A stretch of DNA of 64,000 nt from Desulfosarcinaceae bacterium. Lineage in GTDB: Bacteria > Desulfobacterota > Desulfobacteria > Desulfobacterales > Desulfosarcinaceae. The position numbers and the translations under genes were made by a program. Position 1 is the first letter of the stretch. Each line of letters opens with the position of its first letter. Below the pieces are notes generated by a model that was not told the origin of the DNA, made no database searches, and saw only the letters and a program-made list of their open reading frames with translations. Positions 1-9,424 of the stretch are shown one piece after another. The stretch is from contig JASJCL010000006.1 of assembly GCA_030066015.1 (NCBI GenBank), forward strand, positions 1 to 64,000, given 5' to 3'.

Positions 1-143
1 TCAAGGAGGCCGGCATCGCCACCAAGACCATCATCGGCGGCGCCCCGGTGACCCAGGCCTACGCCGAGCAGATCGGCGCCAACGGCTACAGCGACGACGC
101 CCCCGGCGCCGTGGAGCTGGCCCGCCGCCTTCAAACGGCCTAA
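1..143 (+). CDS. Corrinoid (B12-binding) methyltransferase partner protein, C-terminal end only
   Basis: The window opens inside this gene; 46 residues remain before the TAA, read from base 3. The visible sequence is the last part of a cobalamin-binding Rossmann domain of the MtaC/MtbC/MttC type: a strand leading to IIGGAPVTQAYAEQIGANGY, then DDAPGAVELARRL. In this family the GGAPV(T)xxYAxxIGADGY segment lines the corrinoid nucleotide-tail pocket, and the protein carries a methyl group between a substrate-specific methyltransferase and a corrinoid:tetrahydrofolate methyltransferase. The DxHxxG cobalt-ligand motif lies outside the window. An MttB-family methyltransferase 12 kb downstream may be a functional partner, but the two are not in one operon. 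Confidence 0.85.
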   Translation, partial: KEAGIATKTIIGGAPVTQAYAEQIGANGYSDDAPGAVELARRLQTA

Positions 144-303
144 GTGCCGTCGGGAAGCAAGATCACCTATCCCTTTGCCGCCATTGGTGAACAGCCCTTA
201 AGCGGTTCCAGTTCAGACCAGGCAAAGGCGACGGGCCAGCATCCGTCCAACGGGTTTGTGAGGTGGGCCCGCATCGCGTTCCGACAACGGCACCGGCAAG
301 ACC

Positions 304-2937
304 TTACCAGCCCAGCTGGAACAAGGGGAGATCGACACGCCCCCCAGCCTGCCCAGCGACGGTGCCCGGAAGTCGATCGACGATGGTACCCGGAAACGGG
401 CCGACGACGACACCCGAAGGCCGGTCATCGACGACGATTTTGTTCTGGTCATCGTCGATAATCGAAATCCGATCATCGACGTTAATGGGAAATGGGGGCT
501 TCACAATGCGTCGTTCGTAGATGCCCCGGAGACCATCGTTGTCGCACAACCATTGTTGGTTGCCGTTGAGCACCAGGCCGTCCGGGCCGCCATAGATGAC
601 ATTCACACCGCCGTAAGGCCCATCATTCACGCCGATGGCAAGATCGGCATATCCCCTTCCCCGCCCATTGGGATCGCCCGCATCACCGGTAGCCAGTGAA
701 TGTCCAAAGCTATCCCCGGGTTCGTCTTCACCGACGATCTGAAGCGTTCCCTGGTTGAAGAATTGATTGTCGTCGCCTGTGAGCCCGTCCTCACCACCGA
801 ATAGGATGCTGACAGTACCTACCAATCCACCCACATTACCGGGAACGCCGATGGCCAGGTCCTCGAATCCGTTACCATTGAAATCACCGGCGGCCAGTGC
901 CCGGCCAAATTTATCTCCATCAAGGGCAATATTCGTATTTTCCAATGATTCCTCTCCCCATACGTCGTCTTTTGCGGCAGTTAATCGGGTGCCGTCGCTA
1001 TAGATGACGTGCACCTTGCCTCTATCCACTCGGCCGAAATACCCATAGTCCTCGCTCGGCACACCGATGGCCAGGTCATCCCGTCCATTGCCGTCGAAAT
1101 CACCCGCGGCCATTGCCGAACCGAACTCATCGTCCCGATCGTTGGCCTCGCCGATGCCGTCGCTGTCCTGTTGCCAGAGCTGGTTGCCGGTGTCGGTCAG
1201 CCCGATTCTCGATCCGTAGAGAACATTGACCGCACCGGCGTCTGCCTCGTGCCAGAAGCCGGTGTCCTCCCCAGGGACGCCAATCGCCAAGAAGTCGAAA
1301 AAGGGCCCCCAATTCCCAGTCGTCAGAACGGCGCCAAAGCGGTCGTCATCCTCCGCTTTTCCCCTGATGTCGGGCGTTCTCTGACTCCACACTTGACCGC
1401 CATCGCGATCGAGCCCATCGGGACCGCCATAGAACACACCAACAGATCCATGTTCAACGTTGCTCGACCAGAGGCCACCACCGGTAATGGTTCCGAACAC
1501 ATCATTCCCTGGGGCGCCGACGGCAAGATCGGCGAAGGTATCCGCATCGAAATACCCCGCGGCGAGCGCAAACCCGAAGCGATCCCCGCTTCCTGCGAAC
1601 CCGCCGGTATCGCCCAAGGTGAACTGGGTACCGGGGGATGACAGCCCATCGGGAGACCCGAAGATCACGGTTACCAGGCCTCTGCGCCGATCCTTATCGG
1701 GAGCACCCATGGCCAGATCCACGAAGCCGTCGTCATTGAAATCCCCCACGGCAAGTGCATGGCCGAAGTGATCGTCTTCTTCTCCAGGTACTCTGGAAAG
1801 GTTGGGGGTATTTAAATGCCAGAGCTGCGTCCCGGGGCCATTCACTTCGCTGAGACCGATTGGACCGCCGTAGACGACGCCGACGGCGCCGCCACCTGGT
1901 ACCTCGCCGGTGCCGAATTGGTTGGGAATTTTCTGGTCTCTGCAACCGATGGCCAGGTCGTCAAACCCATCCCCGTTGAAGTCGCCAAAAACCGGCGCCG
2001 TCTTCACGGTGTCTTCGGTGGCGCTAAAGGTGGGCACCAAATCCAAGGGGCCGAAGGTGAAAAAGGTCGGCGTGTCGAGCCCACCGGAGCCCGCGGAAAC
2101 AAAGACGTCGATGAAATCGCCGGTCTCGCCATCAAATCGCAGTAGACTGTTGGTACCGGAACTGGCAACGTAGAGCTGCTGATCCAACAAACCGAAAAAA
2201 AGGTCGGTAGGCTGGTCCAAGCCGCCACTGGCAGCCGGTACGATCTCGTCTATGAAGGCGCCGGTTTGTCCATCGAACCGCACCACGTTGTTGCTTTTCC
2301 GGCCGGCGACATAGAGATTTGCATCGGGACCCAAAACGAGGCCGCTGGGTTCTTCGAGTATTCCGAATGCGTCTAACGCTCCCAGCTTATTCCCCGTGCT
2401 GCCGTCCAATTTCACCACCTGGTCCTGATCGCCACTGGCAATGTAAAAGTGGCCGTCCGGACCCAGGGTGATGCCACGGGGTTGCGCGATCTTTTCCGCA
2501 GTAAATACGTCGATGAAGTCACCCGAATGGCCATCGTAGCGGAGAATCTCATCAGTTCCGGAACTGGCCACATAGAGGTGTCCATCCGGACCGAAGGTCA
2601 ATCCCGTGGGGGCGTTCAGTCCGCCACTGCCGGGCTTCACGAACGCATCGATGAAGACACCGGTCTCTCCGTCAAACCGAAGAATATTGTGGCTGCCCTT
2701 GCCGGCCACGTAGATGTCGTCGTCGGGCCCCCAAAAAACCCCATGCGGCTGTCGCAGATCGTCGCTCGACAGGAAAATCTCGACATACGCCCCCGTTGTC
2801 ATGTCATAGCGTAGGACAGTATTCGTGGCAGCACTGCTCACCATGAGGTCAGACATTTGGGCGCCGGCAAAAGGGGTTCCATTGAAAGTGGCGCACATAC
2901 TTACAAGTACGAAAACAACACCAAAGCATCTTCTCAT
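304..2937 (-). CDS. Secreted beta-propeller protein with NHL-like and FG-GAP repeats
   Basis: Start chosen at the ATG at 2937 because GGAGG lies 7 bases upstream and a signal peptide (MRRCFGVVFVLVSMCATFNG...AGA) follows; an upstream ATG at 3054 would bury the signal. The mature protein has two parts. Roughly residues 30-300 hold six or more repeats of the type GPDGHLYVASSGTDEILRYD, as in NHL/SMP-30-like six-bladed propellers. Residues about 310-790 hold FG-GAP repeats with calcium-type loops such as FGDFNGDGFDDLAIG, typical of integrin-alpha-like seven-bladed propellers. The last 60 residues are rich in Asp, Val, Gly and Pro, with no anchor signal I recognise. It is probably a surface or extracellular protein; the ligand is unknown. 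It lies downstream of the kinase/regulator pair on the same strand, separated by about 590 bases, so it probably has its own promoter. Confidence 0.8.
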   Translation of the reverse strand: MRRCFGVVFVLVSMCATFNGTPFAGAQMSDLMVSSAATNTVLRYDMTTGAYVEIFLSSDDLRQPHGVFWGPDDDIYVAGKGSHNILRFDGETGVFIDAFVKPGSGGLNAPTGLTFGPDGHLYVASSGTDEILRYDGHSGDFIDVFTAEKIAQPRGITLGPDGHFYIASGDQDQVVKLDGSTGNKLGALDAFGILEEPSGLVLGPDANLYVAGRKSNNVVRFDGQTGAFIDEIVPAASGGLDQPTDLFFGLLDQQLYVASSGTNSLLRFDGETGDFIDVFVSAGSGGLDTPTFFTFGPLDLVPTFSATEDTVKTAPVFGDFNGDGFDDLAIGCRDQKIPNQFGTGEVPGGGAVGVVYGGPIGLSEVNGPGTQLWHLNTPNLSRVPGEEDDHFGHALAVGDFNDDGFVDLAMGAPDKDRRRGLVTVIFGSPDGLSSPGTQFTLGDTGGFAGSGDRFGFALAAGYFDADTFADLAVGAPGNDVFGTITGGGLWSSNVEHGSVGVFYGGPDGLDRDGGQVWSQRTPDIRGKAEDDDRFGAVLTTGNWGPFFDFLAIGVPGEDTGFWHEADAGAVNVLYGSRIGLTDTGNQLWQQDSDGIGEANDRDDEFGSAMAAGDFDGNGRDDLAIGVPSEDYGYFGRVDRGKVHVIYSDGTRLTAAKDDVWGEESLENTNIALDGDKFGRALAAGDFNGNGFEDLAIGVPGNVGGLVGTVSILFGGEDGLTGDDNQFFNQGTLQIVGEDEPGDSFGHSLATGDAGDPNGRGRGYADLAIGVNDGPYGGVNVIYGGPDGLVLNGNQQWLCDNDGLRGIYERRIVKPPFPINVDDRISIIDDDQNKIVVDDRPSGVVVGPFPGTIVDRLPGTVAGQAGGRVDLPLFQLGW

Positions 2938-3530
2938 TCGACTACCTCCAATGAAGGTTAGGGTTTTCTGATGAGATCGCAGCACGATGGGCTGTGCAGT
3001 TGGATGCGCATTCGATATGCGCCGCTGACGATAATTGCGCAACTTTCTCTTCATGCCGCTTCTCCAAATCTAAGGAATCCTAAAGAGATACCTGCCTTGA
3101 ACGCTTTAGTGATAGTGTAGTTGAACACTTTCACAGGTGCATCACGAGAATGTAACGAATCTTTAACACGTCTGTCGCAATCGTATTTCAACCAATCTGA
3201 CGGCAAAATCTTGTCTCAGCGGCTGGCCCCTCTGTAGCGAAAAAAGTGCACTCATGAAGGTAAGGAGCTGCGCATGATCGGGAGAATAGTAGAAAGAATT
3301 AGCGACAAACGTGAAAGGAAAGCGATGGTTTACCAGCAGCAAGCACTATGTCGCCTACGGTATCTTTTTAAGTGGGTTGGGAGGGATATGCTACTTGGAA
3401 CGTGAGGGGGAAATTGGGAAGGAAAATCGGTGTGGGATGCTGTTGATGGGAGGGGTATGGTGGGAGAATTGAACGGAGAACCTTCATGGGTGAACTTCAC
3501 CTTATTTTTATGGAGTTCACCTGCGGTGCT
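2938..3530. other. Intergenic region upstream of the propeller gene
   Basis: About 590 bases with no credible coding sequence. It holds the presumed promoter of the propeller gene (minus strand). Just downstream of the kinase stop there is an inverted repeat: GGTGAAC at 3489-3495 and GTTCACC at 3515-3521, with a third overlapping TTCACC at 3496-3501. It has no T-run and could be an operator or an mRNA hairpin. I could not pick a confident -35/-10 pair. Confidence 0.35.
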
Positions 3531-5027
3531 TCACGCCATATGCACTGGCAGATGAAACGAAAAACGGGCGCCGCGCCCGCTTTGGCTTTGAACTGTCACT
3601 GCACTGCCATGCAGTTCAATGATGCGTTTTGTTATGGCGAGCCCGAGACCCGAGCCTCCTGCGGTACTGCTCGACCCTGAATCATTGTACCTGCTTTTGT
3701 CCACCCGATAGAATCGGTCGAATATGTGGGGCAACTCGGCATCGGGAATGCCGATCCCAGTGTCGGAGACGCTGACGATCACATCATTGTCTCTGGAAAT
3801 AATGGTCACCAGGACGTCCCCCCCTTCCGGTGTATACCGAAGCGCATTCGTGATAAGGTTCTCAAGCGCTCTCTCGATGAGTCCTATATCTCCGTCCACC
3901 AGGGACACGCTTTTCCCGATGCACATATTCAAGCGTAACTTTTTCTCCTTGGCTTTGAGCTGATATTTTTGCAGGATGTCGCTGACCAGTTCTGCTAGAT
4001 TGAAAGGCTCTTTGCGCGCGTTTATTTCGTATGAATCCAGCTTGGCCAGCTGCAAGAGGTCGTCGACCAGCTTTGACAATCGATCGCAATGGCGATTGGC
4101 GATGAACAGGTATTCCCGACGGTCATCCCCTGTCAGCCGGTCGTCCCGCAGATACAGCGTTTCGATATATCCCTGAAGGGTCGCCAAGGGGGTTCGCAGG
4201 TCATGAGAGATGTTCGCTATCAGTTCGCGGCGCTGTCGATCGGCGGTGGTGAGGGTGTCCATCTGCGCCTCTATTTGACGGGCCATCTCTTGAAAGGTGA
4301 CGGATAACTGCCCAATTTCGTCTGAGGGTTTTCCCCGCCAGGCCTTCGGAAGTTTGAGCAGGTCGGTTCCACGGCCCCCCTTGAAAGCGTCGACAGCATC
4401 GGACAGCCGTCGCAAGCGGGCCGTCAGAGATGCGAATAGGAGTAAGCCTGCCAACAGCGCAAAGAGGAGGCTCGCTGCAATCATCCATGCGGATAACCGC
4501 AAGATGTGACTGCCCTTGATCTTGTCCACCACATTATCAAACGTCTCTCCGCCCAAGATAATGTAGAGATATCCCTGTAACACGCCATCGTGGAGGATCT
4601 TCGCAGCAGAAAACACCTTTGTGCTGTTTTGACTTCTCGGATCGTCTCCAACCACCAGCTGTTGCACCTCGCTGCTGAGCCATAGATGGACGGGTTCAAG
4701 GTCCACCTGATGTCGCTTGACCTTTCCGGGTGCGGCTGAATAGGCGATCACCCCCCCCTCTTTAGAGAGCAGGTAAAGTTCAATACTTGGATTGATAACC
4801 ATCAACGCGTGAAAGAGCCTTTCAAGTGCCGGTTTGTTAATCCGTCGATCGAGCATTAAGATCTCTTCATTTACAATATGTTGGGCGAGCTGCGCGTTGA
4901 GTCTTTGATTCACCTCCTGTTGGTACATCTGCGCTGCATACGTGGTGACCAGAACGAATGACAGGCCGACCAGAACAAACAAGAGCGTCAGGACGATGGC
5001 AAGCTTGGAATAGAGTGAGCGGAACAT
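3531..5027 (-). CDS. Membrane sensor histidine kinase (HAMP, HisKA, HATPase)
   Basis: 498 residues. TM helix 1 spans about 9-31 and TM helix 2 about 178-200, enclosing a periplasmic sensor domain of about 145 residues. A HAMP linker (about 200-255) follows, then HisKA with the phosphoacceptor in ISHDLRTPLATLQGYIETL (His275). The ATPase domain has the N box (ENLITNALRYTPEGG), G1 ([10 protein letters not shown]) and G2 (GSGLGLAITKRII) motifs. It sits 122 bases downstream of the OmpR-type regulator on the same strand, so the two form a classical two-component pair. The kinase core is of the PhoR/BaeS-like class and differs from the other kinases in this window. The signal is unknown; the linked secreted propeller gene is a possible target. 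Confidence 0.93.
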   Translation of the reverse strand: MFRSLYSKLAIVLTLLFVLVGLSFVLVTTYAAQMYQQEVNQRLNAQLAQHIVNEEILMLDRRINKPALERLFHALMVINPSIELYLLSKEGGVIAYSAAPGKVKRHQVDLEPVHLWLSSEVQQLVVGDDPRSQNSTKVFSAAKILHDGVLQGYLYIILGGETFDNVVDKIKGSHILRLSAWMIAASLLFALLAGLLLFASLTARLRRLSDAVDAFKGGRGTDLLKLPKAWRGKPSDEIGQLSVTFQEMARQIEAQMDTLTTADRQRRELIANISHDLRTPLATLQGYIETLYLRDDRLTGDDRREYLFIANRHCDRLSKLVDDLLQLAKLDSYEINARKEPFNLAELVSDILQKYQLKAKEKKLRLNMCIGKSVSLVDGDIGLIERALENLITNALRYTPEGGDVLVTIISRDNDVIVSVSDTGIGIPDAELPHIFDRFYRVDKSRYNDSGSSSTAGGSGLGLAITKRIIELHGSAVTVQSQSGRGARFSFHLPVHMA

Positions 5028-5149
5028 GTAACATCTTTCATAAAAGAGATATCTTTTTCGCTGTTTTTTGGCCTCTTGGATCGCATCGCCGGGCAGGTCT
5101 GATCTGCTTGTGATCTCCCCAGCCGGTGCAGAATAGGCTCGTCGCTTCC

Positions 5150-5854
5150 CTAAGCGACCTCTGCAAATTTGTACCCCACGCCCCAGACGGTCACAATACG
5201 GGTGGGGTTGGCGGGATCGTCTTCGATCTTGGCCCGGAGCCGGTTGATATGCGTGTTGACCGTATGTTCGTAGCCCTCATGTCCATATCCCCATACAGTG
5301 TCTAGGAGTTGTGCTCTGCTGAAGACCCTACCTTGATGCTTCGCAAAGTGGACCACGAGATCAAATTCTTTGGCCGTAAGCTCCACCTGCCTGTCATCGA
5401 GCATTACCGTCCGTTTTTCCGGCTGAATGCACAAGCCGCCAGCGCGGATGCGCTTTGGCGGGCTTTCTTCCATCGGCGGTACCAATTCAGATACACGCCG
5501 GATGATGGCTTTTACCCTCGCGACGAGCTCGGGGATGGAAAACGGTTTGGTGACATAGTCGTCAGCCCCCATTTCCAATCCCAATACCCGGTCCAACTCC
5601 GACGATTTACTGGTAAGCATCAGAATCGGCGTGTAGGGTGGCCGGGTCCGTAGCTGTCGGCAAACCGCTAACCCATCCATACCAGGAAGCATGAGATCTA
5701 AAATGATAAGGTCGTACGATCCGGCCAGCGCCTTTTCGAGCCCCTCGTTCCCGTCAAAGGCCAGGTCGATTTCGAAGAGATGATCCGACAGGTGAATCAC
5801 CAGGAGTTTGGCCAGATCCGCGTTGTCTTCAACTATCAGTATCCGATGGGTCAT
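5150..5854 (-). CDS. OmpR/PhoB-family response regulator
   Basis: 234 residues from the ATG at 5854, chosen because AAGGTGG precedes it and the REC domain begins at MTHRILIVEDNADLAKLL; the frame is open further upstream but that part matches nothing. The receiver domain has the acidic pair ED at 9-10, phosphoacceptor Asp53 (in LDLMLPGMDG) and Lys in VTKPFSIPEL. The C-terminal winged-helix domain has LTAKEFDLVVHFAKHQGRVFSR in register (quoted without residues beyond the motif) and the terminal strand TVWGVGYKF, as in OmpR/PhoB proteins. It is transcribed ahead of the histidine kinase at 3531-5027, its likely phosphodonor. Target promoters cannot be read from the sequence. Confidence 0.93.
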   Translation of the reverse strand: MTHRILIVEDNADLAKLLVIHLSDHLFEIDLAFDGNEGLEKALAGSYDLIILDLMLPGMDGLAVCRQLRTRPPYTPILMLTSKSSELDRVLGLEMGADDYVTKPFSIPELVARVKAIIRRVSELVPPMEESPPKRIRAGGLCIQPEKRTVMLDDRQVELTAKEFDLVVHFAKHQGRVFSRAQLLDTVWGYGHEGYEHTVNTHINRLRAKIEDDPANPTRIVTVWGVGYKFAEVA

Positions 5855-6812
5855 GTGCGCCACCTTGATCGTGTTACAGGGTGTGAAAGGCATAGCACGC
5901 TGCTCTGTGCGTTCTTCGTCTTGACCGTGCCCAGATCGATGGAGAAAGGCGCCCGTCAATGTCGATAAAGACGCCGCGACCGACTTTCAGACCCCCTAAA
6001 TCGCCTTGGGCTTCAAACGGCAGTAATGGTCTCAATCGGGTAGCAGTCGGGTTCGAATTAGCTGGTATGTGTAAATGCTCGAAAGAAAAAGTAAGGCGTG
6101 GCGCATCAGGGGGCAATGGGTGAGATTCGCAGACTGATAATGGAATACTCCCCAAAATAATGTGATTTTTACAGAATGGGGCCGACCGTCAAGGAATGTC
6201 GTGGGACTTACCATCCAAACTGCACAACAAGGCCATAATTGGATCGCCAATCTAGCCAGCGCGCCGTCGACCCGCCGGGAAGCCGGCCATAATCCGTGCG
6301 CCAGACCGCGTCCGACGCCGCCACCGACATCGTGACCATGATCAGCAGTGCCAGGCGAACGGCGCCCTAAACCCATCCGCTCGGTGGCGTGCGGTCTCCT
6401 GGGCGAGGATCGAGCGTCGCCGTAACCTCGCAAATTTGCGACCCACCTGGAAAATGTTCGACCCGATCCCGCACCGGCAGCACCAGCCATGGCGCCAAGG
6501 TCCTGATTCTGCGGGGACCTGACAGTTTCCGGCGGATGGCACGCCTTTTGATTCAGGCATCCAGTATGGGCGTCTCGCAGATCCATCCATTTAGAATCAC
6601 AATCCACATTTGCCATACAGCCGTCGGGGCAGGTTCACGGCATCTCTTTCCAATGTCGTTGGACAGCTCGCAGCGGATCGCCCCCGTGCGGGGCACGGAC
6701 AACTGCAGGCAACCGTCATCCGGCGGGCGAACGGCCGCGGAGGCTATCAATGGGCCCGCTTTAGGGTGTTCCGGTAAGTAGCATTTCACTGACGAACAGG
6801 AGGAGGCGAGCG
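5855..6812. other. Long intergenic region between divergent units
   Basis: About 960 bases between the minus-strand regulator and the plus-strand ABC operon. No open frame here shows a recognisable domain. The region must hold both divergent promoters. A GC-rich stretch (6240-6560) contains a 43-codon minus-strand frame (6339 to 6208) that begins with a signal-like segment and ends in VVQFGW, like the tail of an outer-membrane barrel. It may be a relic, but I do not call it a gene. Confidence 0.3.
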
Positions 6813-8396
6813 ATGTTGAGATTGCTTGAAGAGATGTTGCAGCGCGGTGAGATCTCCAGACGAAAGTTTTTGGCGCTGAGCGCCGCCATTGGCGCCAGTA
6901 TCGCCCTGCCCATGGGAGGGCCGTCTTCCGCGGCGTTCGCCGCAGCCCCCAAGAAGGGGGGGCGTCTCCGACTCGGTTTGCAGGGCGGATCGACCTCCGA
7001 CAGCATGGATCCGGCCAAGTTCAACGATGTGTATGTCCAGATGACGAGCATGGGCTTCTTGCGGAACCCATTGGTGGAGATCGACGCCAAAGGCAACGCG
7101 ATACCCGATCTGGCCGAAAGCTGGGAGGCGCAGCCTGGGGCCAAAGTCTGGGTATTCAATCTGCGCAAGGGTGCCGAATTCCACAATGGGAAATCGGTGG
7201 ACGCGGATGACGTGATCTTCTCCATTCAGCGCCATCAGAATCCGGAGCTGGCCTCCCAGATCAAAACCCTGGTGCAACCCATCAAGGTCTTCAAAAAGGA
7301 CGGGCCCCACCGGGTGATATTCGAACTGGAGGGCCCCAACGCGGACTTTCCCTACCTGCTCGCAGACACCCGAGCGCCGATCGTACCGGCGGGAACCACC
7401 GACTTCGAAGATGGCATGGGTACCGGTGGGTATCAACTTGTGGAATACGAACCGGGGGTGCGGGCTTTCGCGAAGCGATTCCCCAACTACTACAAGGCGG
7501 GCCGCGCCCACTTCGATGAGGTCGAGGTCACCATCATGGGCGATGTCAACGCCCGCACGACGGCGCTGAAAACCGGGCAAGTGGATGTGATCAACCGCCC
7601 CGACCGTAAAACCGCCCACCTGCTCGATCGCATGAAAGAGATTCAACTGGTCAATGTCAAAGGCGGCCTGCTGTACACCTTCCCCATGCTCTGCGACACG
7701 CCGCCCTTCGACAACAACGATCTTCGGCTGGCGCTGAAATACTCGGTTGACCGCGAAGATATGTTGAAGACCATTTTGCGGGGGTACGGCGTTATGGGCA
7801 ACGACCATCCCATTGCCCCGATCGTGAAATACAGCGCTGTGGACCTGCCGCAGCGCGCCTACGATCCGGACAAGGCGCGGTTCCATCTGAAAAAAGCCGG
7901 CTTGGAAGGGGAGACCTTCCGGCTGCACACCTCCGACGCCGCCTTTGCCGGTGCCGTAGACGCCGCGCTCCTCTGGCAGCGCCACGCCAAAAAGGCCGGC
8001 ATCCAGGTCGAGGTCGTCCGGGAGCCGGTCGACGGTTACTGGGACAATGTCTGGAACAAGAAGCCGTGGAGCGCCTGTTTCTGGTTCGCACGGGTCACCT
8101 GCGACTGGATGTTCACCATGGCCTATGCCGCCGAAGCCTCCGCCAACGACATGCATTGGAAGCATCCCTACTTTAATGAATTGTTGGTCGCTGCCCGCGG
8201 CGAACTGGACGATCAGAAACGCGCGAAGATGTATGGCGAGATGCAGTCGCTGGTGCGGGATGAAGGCGGGGTTGTTATCCCCATGATTGCCAATATGGTC
8301 GATGCGGCCAGCACCAAGGTGAAGTTCGAAAATCCGGCCGGCAATCAGGAGCTCGACGGCATGCGGGCCATCGAACGCTGGTGGTTTGACGCCTAA
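6813..8396 (+). CDS. ABC importer substrate-binding protein, family 5, Tat-exported
   Basis: 527 residues starting at an ATG with AGGAGGAGG 7-8 bases upstream. The N-terminus carries a twin-arginine export signal (SRRKFLALSAAIGA, about residues 15-28) before an AFAA cleavage site, so the protein is probably folded before export. The body is an SBP_bac_5 (DppA/OppA-type) domain: PDLAESWEAQPGAKVWVFNL, then HNGKSVDADDVIFSIQRH, both hallmark segments. Family members bind peptides, opines, nickel or quaternary amines, so fold alone does not give the ligand. It is the first gene of an operon with two permeases, a double ATPase and an MttB-family methyltransferase, which makes a methylated amine a reasonable guess. 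Confidence 0.9.
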   Translation: MLRLLEEMLQRGEISRRKFLALSAAIGASIALPMGGPSSAAFAAAPKKGGRLRLGLQGGSTSDSMDPAKFNDVYVQMTSMGFLRNPLVEIDAKGNAIPDLAESWEAQPGAKVWVFNLRKGAEFHNGKSVDADDVIFSIQRHQNPELASQIKTLVQPIKVFKKDGPHRVIFELEGPNADFPYLLADTRAPIVPAGTTDFEDGMGTGGYQLVEYEPGVRAFAKRFPNYYKAGRAHFDEVEVTIMGDVNARTTALKTGQVDVINRPDRKTAHLLDRMKEIQLVNVKGGLLYTFPMLCDTPPFDNNDLRLALKYSVDREDMLKTILRGYGVMGNDHPIAPIVKYSAVDLPQRAYDPDKARFHLKKAGLEGETFRLHTSDAAFAGAVDAALLWQRHAKKAGIQVEVVREPVDGYWDNVWNKKPWSACFWFARVTCDWMFTMAYAAEASANDMHWKHPYFNELLVAARGELDDQKRAKMYGEMQSLVRDEGGVVIPMIANMVDAASTKVKFENPAGNQELDGMRAIERWWFDA

Positions 8397-8412
8397 TTCC
8401 CCAATCGCGCTG

Positions 8413-8438
8413 GCGCACCGCCGAGAGCGGCGGTGCGC
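8413..8438 (+). other. Intergenic hairpin after the binding-protein gene
   Basis: A perfect 10-bp inverted repeat, GCGCACCGCC (8413-8422) and GGCGGTGCGC (8429-8438), with a 6-base loop, lies between the binding-protein stop and the first permease. There is no T-run, so it is more likely an mRNA-stabilising or processing hairpin that raises binding-protein mRNA over permease mRNA than a full terminator. Confidence 0.55.
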
Positions 8439-8453
8439 ATCGGAGGATGCCCC

Positions 8454-9410
8454 ATGGACTCGCTCAAGAAGATGGTGGTCAAGCGACTCGCCGCCGGCGC
8501 CGTAACCGTTTTGGTGGTCTCCATCCTGATCTTCGTGGGGGTCGAAGCTTTGCCGGGAGATCCGGCAACCGCCATTTTAGGGCAGCAGGCGACGCCCGAG
8601 AACCTCGCCGCTCTCAGAAAAGAACTCAAGCTCGATATGCCGCCCCATGTGCGCTATTTCAGTTGGGTCAGCGATGTGGCCCGCGGCGATCTCGGACGCT
8701 CGTTGACCAACCAGCGTCCGGTGGCGGAGATGATCGGCTGGCGCTTCTCCAACACCCTCTTCTTGGCACTCGCAGCGGCGACGGTGGCCGTTCCACTGGC
8801 CATTTTGCTCGGCATGCTGGCGGCCTTGTATCGCGAAAGTTGGCTGGACAAGCTGCTGTCGATATCCAGTCTGAGCGCGATCTCGTTTCCCGAGTTTTTC
8901 GTCGGCTATATTTTGATCGCGATCTTCGCCGTCAAGCTGGGGATCCTGCCGGGCGTGGCCAGCATTCATAGTGGAATGGGGTTTGGACAGAAGCTGCTCG
9001 CCATCGTGCTGCCCACCATCACCCTCATGCTGGTCGTCCTGGCCCATATGATGCGCATGACCCGTGCCGCCATCATCGGGATCCTGACGAGCCCGTACAT
9101 CGAGATGGCCAAGCTCAAAGGGGTCGGACGTCGGCGCATCATTTATCATCACGCGATTCCCAACGCCCTGGCCCCCATCATCAACGTCGTCATCATGGAT
9201 TTGGCCTGGCTGGTGGTCGGCGTCGTGGTGGTGGAGGTCGTCTTCGTCTATCCGGGGTTGGGCCAGCTTCTCGTAGATGCCGTCTCCAAACGCGATCTGC
9301 CGGTGGTTCAAGCTTCCGGATTGATCTTCGCGTGCACCTACATCCTCCTCAATCTCACGGCGGACGTTCTGTCGATCTTGACCAATCCCAAGCTGCGGAC
9401 CGCCAACTGA
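8454..9410 (+). CDS. ABC importer permease, DppB type
   Basis: 318 residues. The ATG at 8454 is preferred over an upstream one because GGAGG lies 8 bases before it. It is an integral inner-membrane protein with about six helices. The N-terminal segment has the DppB-type LPGDPATAILGQQATPENL, and the cytoplasmic EAA loop, which contacts the ATPase, reads MAKLKGVGRRRIIYHHAIPN. It forms the translocation pore together with the next gene. It is followed after 14 bases by the DppC-type partner, so the two are almost certainly co-translated. Confidence 0.92.
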   Translation: MDSLKKMVVKRLAAGAVTVLVVSILIFVGVEALPGDPATAILGQQATPENLAALRKELKLDMPPHVRYFSWVSDVARGDLGRSLTNQRPVAEMIGWRFSNTLFLALAAATVAVPLAILLGMLAALYRESWLDKLLSISSLSAISFPEFFVGYILIAIFAVKLGILPGVASIHSGMGFGQKLLAIVLPTITLMLVVLAHMMRMTRAAIIGILTSPYIEMAKLKGVGRRRIIYHHAIPNALAPIINVVIMDLAWLVVGVVVVEVVFVYPGLGQLLVDAVSKRDLPVVQASGLIFACTYILLNLTADVLSILTNPKLRTAN

Positions 9411-9424
9411 ATGGGAGCGGATTT

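Noticed and set aside
3561-3583. GGGCG/CGCCC hairpin followed by GTTTTT on the minus strand
   Set aside because: It lies inside the last codons of the histidine kinase gene and encodes conserved C-terminal residues, so a terminator role is unlikely.
6208-6339. Minus-strand 43-codon frame with a signal-like start and a terminal VVQFGW
   Set aside because: It is too short for an outer-membrane protein, has no ribosome site and matches no family. It may be a relic but cannot be supported.
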